Origin: Apophysomyces variabilis
Lineage: Eukaryota; Mucoromycota; Mucoromycetes; Mucorales; Mucoraceae
DNA length: 64,000 bases
Direction: 5' to 3'
NCBI GenBank assembly: GCA_002749535.1
Contig: MZZL01000392.1
Span: forward strand, 315,229-379,228
A program made the translations under genes and the position numbers. Under the pieces are notes generated by a model, which made no database searches, had not been told where the DNA came from, and saw only the letters and a program-made list of their open reading frames with translations. Position 1 is the first letter of the stretch. Each line of letters opens with the position of its first letter. This document shows positions 56,883 to 64,000 of this stretch, in pieces.

Positions 56883-57716
56883 ATGGCCAGTCGTTTGTTT
56901 AGTCGACTGGGTGGTTCAAGGACACGCTTCCTTTCAGGATCGCAAGGACCAACAGCAGCAACAACATGTCTCCGTTTTATTTTGAACCGACCCGCCTCTT
57001 CTTCTTGTTCCTCCTCCCCATGGCTACTGCAGCAGCCACTCGCTTCTTCTCCTAGATTCTCCGTACTGCCTAGTGGCCGTTCCTATGCTACAACAACCCG
57101 TGCTCCCCATGACAAGAAGCCACCACCCAAAGATAACCAAGCTCATTTAACAGCCGGCATGTATACCGCCGCCGTGTTCATTGCCATGTTAGGCATGTCA
57201 TATGCCGCCGTACCCCTGTATCGTTTGTTCTGTTCCAGTACAGGGTTCAATGGCACACCCAGTATGGACAAATCGCGATTCGTCCCCGAACGCCTGGTGC
57301 CGCAGAATGAAAGGAAACGGATACGTATTACGTTTGAGAGTGGCACTTCGGATGCTATGCCCTGGTCTTTCAAACCGGAATTGCGTGAAATTTATGTGGT
57401 CCCTGGCGAAACCGCTTTGACGTTTTACAAGGCCAAAAGTCATGCCAAAGAAGACATTGTGGGTATCGCTACTTACAATGTGACCCCTTACCGTGCCGGT
57501 AGCTATTTCAACAAAATCCAATGCTTCTGTTTTGAAGAACAACGGCTATCCCCCGGCGAAGATGTGGACATGCCTGTCTTTTTCTTTATTGATCCCGATT
57601 TTTTGGAAGACCCCTACATGAAGGATGTCAATACCGTCACCTTGAGTTACACTTTCTTCAATGCAAAACATGCCAAAGGACTCCAGCCGGTCCAACCACA
57701 AAACATAGCAGCATAG
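56883..57716 (+). CDS. COX11: Cytochrome c oxidase assembly protein COX11/CtaG (277 aa)
   Basis: Inner-mitochondrial-membrane copper chaperone that delivers copper to the CuB site of COX1. The ATG at 56883 follows a pyrimidine-rich leader; the longer frame begins with TTG. Residues 1-90 are a Ser/Arg-rich presequence (MASRLFSRLGGSRTRFLSGS). A single membrane segment follows (TAAVFIAMLGMSYAAVPLYR). The intermembrane-space beta domain contains the copper motif KIQCFCFEEQ (C-x-C-F) and the family blocks VPGETALTFYKAKS, TYNVTPYRAGSYF, MPVFFFIDPDF and VTLSYTFF. Single exon. Unambiguous family member. Confidence 0.96.
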   Translation: MASRLFSRLGGSRTRFLSGSQGPTAATTCLRFILNRPASSSCSSSPWLLQQPLASSPRFSVLPSGRSYATTTRAPHDKKPPPKDNQAHLTAGMYTAAVFIAMLGMSYAAVPLYRLFCSSTGFNGTPSMDKSRFVPERLVPQNERKRIRITFESGTSDAMPWSFKPELREIYVVPGETALTFYKAKSHAKEDIVGIATYNVTPYRAGSYFNKIQCFCFEEQRLSPGEDVDMPVFFFIDPDFLEDPYMKDVNTVTLSYTFFNAKHAKGLQPVQPQNIAA

Positions 57717-58156
57717 AAACTTTGTCTTTTCCTTTTTTTCTTTTCGTTTCTTTTTTTTGTGTTCATTTATTGTTTTTTACTTTGATAGAGTGTTGTTTAA
57801 AAGAAAAGAAAAGAAATATACAGAAAAGTTTTGTTATTCATCATTTAAAAGAAAAAGGAAAGAAATAGACGAAAAAAAAACTAAAAAGTGAAAAATAATA
57901 TACAAAGATGAAAGAATCAAATTAGAAAAATGAAGGCAAAGAGAGAGAAAAAAGGAAATAGGGTGAGAAAGGAACATAGGTATAGAGTTGGAGAAAAGGG
58001 AAAGAGAGAGAAAAGGTATCTTAGGGTAAAAAAAGAAAAGAACTAAGAGGATAGGAAGAAGCTTAGCAAATCAAAGTGGTTTCTTAAGAAGAATTCTAAG
58101 GTATGTATAGAAGATGTAGGAAAGAAGCTATTGGCAGAGTGGGTCTCGTTTTTCCG
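57717..58156. other. A/G-rich 3' region
   Basis: Convergent intergenic region between COX11 (plus) and the PH-domain gene (minus), strongly A/G-rich (GAAAGAAA.. over about 57790-58060). No gene. Confidence 0.6.
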
Positions 58157-59158
58157 TTAATAGGGTAGTGGGGCACCATGGTTATTAGGATTTGTTTGTG
58201 TTTTTCCGAATCCATGGAGAGGTTCATCATCGTCATTGTCACGGTTATATTCACTTGGATGAATGATGGGCGATATCAAAGGGACGGCCGATGAGTAGGT
58301 GTTGCTGGAAGGTTGGGGTGATAGGGACCGAACACTGAAGGATGTTTGTGGAGCAAGGGTATTCAGGGCAGGTGGTGGCGAACGCTTCGTCTTACAGCGT
58401 GAGAAGAGGCGGGAGGAGAAGAATTTGCTGGCGGGAGAGCTTCCAGAGCTGTTAACGCTAGTCGTGCTTTGGTTAGAGGGTCTTCGGTCGTTATGGCAAT
58501 CGCTGGCGGCGGTGGAGAAGGAGGCAGTGGAACTTACGCTGCCCGTGCTGCTGCTGATGGATTCGGCCGATCGGTGACTTCGCAGTGTGCGGTTTTTAGG
58601 TGAGAGGAGAAGGGAGGGGGAGGAGGCAGATGAAGAAGACGAGGGAGGCGGAAGTGGACAGGTGTGAATATTGTACCACAGCAACCATTTATCCAATACA
58701 CTGATAGGTGATTCGTTCACTTGTTGTAATGAATCGATCCAGGAAGCCATGTCTCGTTCCGATTCGGCTTGCAGGAAATAATCATTTTGACTGTTTTGAT
58801 CATCCGACATCAACATAAAGGTGTTGTTCTTGGGTGTCTCTCGCTTAAGTGAATTCACTGGAACAACATCGGTAAGGATGGTATAATGGTCGAGATCCAA
58901 AACGGTCTGTGGGATTGTATCCATCTGAGAATCATTCGTTAGCAAACAAACACTCTTTCTATAAGCTGGTATCTTCTTAGTTACCTCACTGCGATAGTAA
59001 CTCAATTGACGACCTTCAAGAACAAAGTATCGTCGTTGCCAGGATTTATTCAATCCATGGTTTTGTTTCATCAGCCAGCCTTGTAATCTTGGTGTTGATG
59101 AACGAGACATATCAGGAAATGTAAAAGAAGGGAAGAAAAAAAAAAGCGGGTCGGACAT
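58157..59158 (-). CDS. PH-domain protein with Ser-rich tail (about 300 aa)
   Basis: The N-terminal PH domain is RLQGWLMKQNHGLNKSWQRR, YFVLEGRQLSYYRSE, then MDTIPQTVLDLDHYTILTDV and the closing helix DYFLQAESERDMASWIDSLQ. PH domains bind phosphoinositides or proteins at membranes. The rest is Ser/Pro/Thr-rich and probably disordered. A 60-nt segment (58925-58984) has GT..AG ends and a TGCTAAC branch site, is divisible by three and has no stop. Removing it restores the normal PH strand spacing, so exons are 58985-59158 and 58157-58924. The start could be the ATG at 59158 or 59110; the latter follows a T-rich stretch that resembles untranslated leader. Confidence 0.83.
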   Translation of the reverse strand: MSDPLFFFFPSFTFPDMSRSSTPRLQGWLMKQNHGLNKSWQRRYFVLEGRQLSYYRSEVTKKIPAYRKSVCLLTNDSQMDTIPQTVLDLDHYTILTDVVPVNSLKRETPKNNTFMLMSDDQNSQNDYFLQAESERDMASWIDSLQQVNESPISVLDKWLLWYNIHTCPLPPPSSSSSASSPSLLLSPKNRTLRSHRSAESISSSTGSVSSTASFSTAASDCHNDRRPSNQSTTSVNSSGSSPASKFFSSRLFSRCKTKRSPPPALNTLAPQTSFSVRSLSPQPSSNTYSSAVPLISPIIHPSEYNRDNDDDEPLHGFGKTQTNPNNHGAPLPY

Positions 59159-61924
59159 GAAGCCTTTTATTTGCGAAAACTTTTTTCTTTCATCCCCTCT
59201 TCTTTTTTTCCTCCTTTGACCCTATTCAGTTACACTGCAATAAAACCTAAAGTGAGGTAACACTTCCAAAGAAGGTATCAAGCTAAACCTTCTCACCAAG
59301 CCCAAAAAAAGAACTATTCGAAAACCAGCATTCTTTCTATGGGACCTCTTCCCGCGGCAAATGCGTATTAACTCATGATTTCACCATACACAGCATCCAG
59401 ACCACAACTCCCTAAAGTCAAGTTCTTGTTTTTTGCTCACCGCGATAAAGAAAAAAAAATAAGGTATATCCCTCTTTTTTTGTTCTTTTCGAAATACTTC
59501 TCCCTTTGATCCCTTTGGCCTTCATCTCCCCGAGATCACCCAGAAACAAATAGAAGAACAGGCCATGATAGCGAGAAGGAAAAAAGAAAAAGAAGGTTGA
59601 ATCTCATGACTGATAACGAAAGTCAAAACGGAGGGAAGGATTGGTTCTCCACAACAGGGTTACACCATTGATCGTGGTGCAGAAAACTAGGCGTTCAGTG
59701 GTTTGTTTTCAACCGATGTACGCCAAGCCCTTAATTGAACTGAAGTGGATGACTGTAAATGTTTATGTTTGTGTTTTTTTCTAATTATCAACCACTTGTC
59801 TCCTCGTTTTGACAGTGATGATTTATCTATCCATGTGGTAACTATGAGTTACCCCAGTATCGAGACGAAGTGGTTTTGCAAAGATCTATCCACCCTTTTT
59901 TTTGTTTTGCTTCAGCATCTTCTAGTTTCAGGCCAGGCGTATTTTATTAATAACATCTGCAAACGATCGCCAACAGGTCGTACAATACCAACCAAATCAA
60001 GCTATTGCGAAGTTTCAATTGCGAAAGTCCTTTTTTCTTTTTTAGTAGGCAGTTTAATAAAAGAGAACCATGGTTGTAGAATTCATTTTTTGACGCAAAA
60101 ACGTGGATAGATGGATTGGGTAAGAATGCCGCGGCTGATACTTTCCCTGGCCTGCAGGCAATCTGTCGGGGTGACTCGAGATGCATTGGAATCTAGGTAT
60201 CCCTGCGCTCTCTTTTTTCTTTTTACTATACACGGTATTTCACAAAAATAATTTGCCATTGCCCTGAATTATCAAAATCCCAAGGAATTAATTCAAAAGC
60301 TCGGAAAATAGAACGCATCTATAAGACGACTACAAGGTGTACAGACCAAGATAATGACATACGGATACAGCTAGCAATCAATGACCTGAGGAAATCAACT
60401 TATTCATAGTGACATTCCAGATCCACTAGGAGTGGTAAAGATATGCTACTTGGCGAAAGATTAGTACAGGTTTTTTGCGTATTCTTTCGCTGCTAACATT
60501 ACTGATACAGGTGAACTAATATGATTTATTAGCATCAAGCTCAGGTTTGCGAAATATCACTTTGCTTTTAAGAAATATAGTACAGCTAGAAAGCAATATT
60601 TGATTTAACCAAACTGAGAGCTTATCTTTGTTGCTTATTTCTTCTCTCTATTTTCCTCTTTTCACTGGTTTCCTTTCTCCGTTGAACCTTGTTTACCCTT
60701 ACAGAAGAAACGAAAAGGGGGGCATGGGAAGATAGAGAAATAGCATTGTGAATCTCTGCTACAAATATGCCATGTTTCACCCATGGGCAAATCGATAAAA
60801 TAAGATAGACGTAATGATATGCAATCATTCATTCTTATTTCTTTTTGCTTATGTGTCTCTATGGTAACCACAGACATAACCACAACCACCACGATGATTA
60901 TTTTGTCCGAGTTTGACTTAGCCATCAAACTATCCACCAATTTGTAGGCGTGGCACACACACACACATACAACCACCCAACCACCCAATCACATAAATCT
61001 ATATACACTTGAAAGATCGACGTTTTTTTCTTCGGAGCACGTTCCTATCCCTTGTTTTTTCTTTTCCCACGTTGATGATGTATTCCGGTCGTGTGATATC
61101 CTTATTATGCAAAGAAAGGAGGTACCCCCCTGCCTAATTTGGCCTTCCATGGGTCTTTCGATCATAATCCTATCCGGGCTGATGGTTCTCACCTTCCTCC
61201 CTACGATGCAAACCAAAAAAAAAAATTGCCAGTAGGGTTTTGCTTATTGTAATTAATTTTTCATTGTTTCCAGTTTGACAAGTATTAACCCATCCATAGT
61301 TGCCAAGAGATAAGGAAAACTAAACATTCAATATTTTGGAGACCGCCGTTGCTGAGCACGAAAACCATGATTTCAGAAGGGGTGTAGTTCAGAAGGGATC
61401 AAAAAAGTTCCAAATCAACCAAAGTGGTATAACTCAGCATCCTCCACAAACCAGCCAAAATTCTGTTTCATCAGGATTCCTAAGCCATCTGTTGGCGATA
61501 ACAGGAGACATCCTGATAACAAATAAAAGCAATCCGCGGTATCATGAGTTAAATGACACCGCGTGAAAATGGAGTCAGTTTCCCCGTCTGGGATTGAACT
61601 GGTGCCACCTTAATCTCCGCTTCTGGCCGTAGGTCTCAAAAAGCATTTGCATTGCTGACATAGGAAAACTGACATATACCATCGAATCTATCTTATTTAA
61701 ATGACTTGAGGCTTTACTACAGCTAGTGAAAAGTACAGTTGGGAAACTGCAATAAAGCGTTGTCAATGAAGAAAGGAACGCCTTATTTGTGTTTGATTAT
61801 TTTTAAAGGGCGCTAGAAGTTTCCACGCCAATGTAAGCAAGAAGAAGGCTCGTTCTCGATTTATTTTTGGGTTACAAGGAGAAGTATAAGCCTGGCAAAG
61901 TCAGTAATGAATCGTGCAAGGCTT
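59159..61924. other. Long intergenic region, no secure gene
   Basis: Includes T-rich promoter-like sequence of the PH gene (59160-59230), a CA-rich microsatellite (about 60950-60985) and a stretch at 61385-61560 that shares short similarity with the remnant at 52380-52960. A tRNA-like B-box (GTTCAATCC on the minus strand, about 61596-61604) occurs without a foldable tRNA. No gene called. Confidence 0.4.
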
Positions 61925-62284
61925 TTATTGCCTTAGGGTTTGTTGTTGCATAAAGAATTGGTCAACAAGTGCCACTATAACGTTAATCATGGCTGAATCA
62001 TGAATTTTGTACGAAAGAGGAAATATTAAGGAACGCCCTGGAAATTGAAAGAGAGCCAAAGAGCCGGTAAGATCCGCCAGGTCGCAAATGTAGTTGTCCT
62101 GGTAAGAATAGAGAGCACTTGAAAATACAATATTCAGAGCAACCAGTTGGGTAACGCTATTAGTACCATAACCATTGAACAGATTGTTCAAAGAATGAAT
62201 CAAAACATAAATAATGTGTATCTTACAATAAATCTAAACCAACGAATATGGCGAACGGGATGAACCTTTAAACGGTGCTCCATA
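61925..62284 (-). pseudogene. Possible small gene or remnant, unrecognised
   Basis: A minus-strand frame of about 92 codons (SLNNLFNGYGTNSVTQLVAL..LADLTGSLALFQFPGRSLIF..) reads like a folded, hydrophobic protein and ends at a TAA at 61925. It has no ATG of its own. Upstream, an ATG near 62284 gives MEHRLKVHPVRHIRWFRFI followed by a GTAAGA donor, so it may be a downstream exon. No acceptor could be fixed and no family is recognised. Confidence 0.25.
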
Positions 62285-63582
62285 CTTATCCTCCCAAAAT
62301 ACCAACACACCATGTCATTGTTCTATTGAACACCGGTGAATTGCCATAGAAGTTTCGTTTAGTATAAAATTATGTATTGTATTTCAGTGTGGACCTCATA
62401 ATGCACGAAGATCTACATCGGGATTGACTCTACCCTTGCATGAGCCTATCAACATCTCTCAACTCATAGTCTGCTGCTCTCGGCCATAGAACCATCGTCA
62501 TTCTGTTTGAACAACTAGCAATACTTACGGTCGCATGGTTCAATATTTGTAAAGGTCAATGATTGTAAATGGAAGGTAGCATTCCTTGTTTATTTCCATA
62601 TGTGAAAAAGAAGAGACTTGGAAAGCAATGGCGAATCTTAGAAGAGGTGACTTCGCCTTTCCCAGCAGCAACAAAAAGAAAGAATGTGCTTACCTATGCC
62701 TGACAATGAAACCCGAATTCCTGGAATGACTCCGGTCGGAATAAGCAGAGTAAACCGTAGCAATTCTATTGGAGGCATTTTGTGCCATGGCTATATAGAG
62801 GTAGACTCCACTGTCGCGCGAAAAGCTCTGCTGGTGGCTATTCCCACAAATACGTGGCTTTGCGGGGTAAAGCGCCGAGAAAAAACAAAAAAAAGAAACC
62901 GACGTCAGTGCTGTTGCACACAGTTGATGAATGTTTGCTTGTGTTAATAAAAAAATCACTAAAAACATAAAATTAAAGTTGCACACAAGATAGTACATAT
63001 GGTATTATGTTCTCTAAAGAAATTTAACGGTTCTTTCACTTCACATATCCACTAAATGATTGACGTTGCTTGGAACAGGTACCGGCCGAGATGAATAAAT
63101 TTAACCGTCATATTGTAGCTTATCCATCTTGGGTAACATCGACCACATGGGATCTAAAAAACAAGGTTTTGCGATCCCATCTAGTATGAAAAAAATGCTT
63201 TCCCGCAGTCATATTGTACATTGTAAAGTAAGAAATAAGAAACACAATTTACTCCAATGATAAATCAAAGATTTATTAGCGCGAGCCATCTTTCAATCGC
63301 ACGCAATTAATCCATAGCAAGCGTAGACATGCGGTGCTAATAAATTGTGTGAATTGACGAAAAAAAAATAAAGAAGAAAAAATAAAAGAACAAAGAAAAC
63401 AGGATTAATGCTTGAAAGATAGCGCAAAAGAGTACAAGGCAATTACTGCGCTTCTACATGCTTTTCTCCGGCGCAAATCTTGTTTAATAAAGCGTAAAAA
63501 ATCATCTATTAGTCGATCTTTACCCAACGTAATGGTGATAAATACGTTTCGTTCACGGCTGGTATAGGGTGGTATCTGTCCT
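62285..63582. other. No recognisable gene
   Basis: AT-rich spacer. A frame at 62684-62947 was inspected but shows no domain or codon signal. Poly-A stretches at 63360-63385 lie 3' of the edge F-box homologue. Confidence 0.4.
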
Positions 63583-64000
63583 TCAGTTATACAGCTTATG
63601 GTGCTCAATGCTAATTTCATCTGGATAGTGACAAATAATGGATATAACAGGTAGGGCACTGAACTCTTCTTGATTGCCTGCGTCATTGTAGGAGCCATGC
63701 AGCGGGGAGTCATGCTTAGACGTTTCTAGGTGCAGAAGACCATAGCGATTTGAGAATTCCTTGCTTGCGTACCAGTCGATTGAACCTGTATCGTCATACT
63801 TTTCGATCAATTCCCGATGGTCCATATTTCGGTTCCTAATACGTTCCTCTTCACTCATCTGCACAAGTTTATACAAGCAAATGCCACGCGCTTCGACCTT
63901 TAGATATCTGAGTCCGGGGTTTGGGCAATACATCACAGTAGACGAAGTCATGTCCTTCCCGTAGGTGCAATCGATAGAGAGAATACAAGGGCAATATTGT
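63583..64000 (-). CDS. F-box/LRR family member, C-terminal part (runs off right edge)
   Basis: The minus-strand frame is open from the window edge to a stop at 63583. It reads CPCILSIDCTYGKDMTSSTV, MYCPNPGLRYLKV.. and ends SALPVISIICHYPDEISIEH. This matches the tail of the F-box genes at 554 and 5875 (CRKLSSIECWF.., CYPNQGLNLLSL, PALPIVSIACPHIDKI) with clear divergence. No frameshift is seen, so it may be an intact gene whose F-box lies beyond base 64000. It is in inverted orientation relative to the left-end pair and over 55 kb away. Confidence 0.75.
   Translation of the reverse strand, partial: QYCPCILSIDCTYGKDMTSSTVMYCPNPGLRYLKVEARGICLYKLVQMSEEERIRNRNMDHRELIEKYDDTGSIDWYASKEFSNRYGLLHLETSKHDSPLHGSYNDAGNQEEFSALPVISIICHYPDEISIEHHKLYN

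Noticed and set aside
61575..61640. tRNA-like element on the minus strand (B-box GTTCAATCC, A-box-like GGCCAGAAGCGG)
   Set aside because: The T-arm does not pair and A/B spacing is too short; at best a degenerate tRNA-derived fragment.
1..64000. CRISPR arrays, prokaryotic operons, rRNA genes
   Set aside because: The window is eukaryotic; no regularly spaced direct repeats other than those listed and no rRNA-like sequence were seen.

Overview
This window is eukaryotic and fungal. Genes carry many short introns (about 45-90 nt, GT..AG, often with a CTAAC/TGCTAAC-like branch site), untranslated leaders are pyrimidine-rich, and the conserved proteins look fungal. The Endo-M-like GH85 enzyme, the F-box/LRR expansion, the non-LTR retroelement and the Tc1-like transposase remnants together suggest an early-diverging mould of the Mucoromycota, probably Mucorales. 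That placement is inference from protein character only; no marker was compared.

Layout. (A) 1-24 kb is an accessory, repeat-rich region. It holds a tandem pair of F-box/LRR genes (554-2347, 5875-7668), three decayed copies of the same F-box gene junction, a 158-bp tandem array interrupted by an assembly gap, and two multi-exon members of an unrecognised protein family (10674-13161 plus; 15681-17847 minus). It also holds Tc1-like and LINE-like remnants, a pseudogene fragment of the downstream ENGase, a 215-bp direct repeat and one C2H2 zinc-finger gene. (B) 24.1-31.3 kb is conserved: ENGase (GH85), mitochondrial uS2m head-to-head with cytosolic eL15, and a ubiquitin-like/WLM metalloprotease. 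(C) 31.3-36.8 kb is mostly empty, with one small secreted cysteine-containing protein and one dead transposase. (D) 36.8-52.2 kb is conserved and dense: a many-exon GH38 alpha-mannosidase, head-to-head with an S9-like alpha/beta-hydrolase, then a 2OG-Fe(II) oxygenase and a DH-plus-BAR RhoGEF. (E) 52.2-56.8 kb is a second decayed island: a third member of the unrecognised family, a second LINE remnant and a GGCC-rich patch. (F) 56.9-59.2 kb carries COX11 and a PH-domain protein. (G) 59.2-64 kb is mostly empty and ends in another F-box homologue on the minus strand, running off the right edge.

Functional links. ENGase and the cytosolic/vacuolar-type GH38 alpha-mannosidase act in the same route, turnover of free N-glycans, and lie about 10 kb apart. 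The two ribosomal genes share a roughly 600-bp divergent promoter region. The most unusual material is the family with members at 10.7-13.2, 15.7-17.8 and 53.2-54.0 kb. Two of the three carry a D...E motif reminiscent of the PD-(D/E)XK nuclease core, and the three are in different states of decay beside transposon remnants.

Gene models were assembled by eye from reading frames, splice signals and phase bookkeeping; small exon-edge errors are possible.
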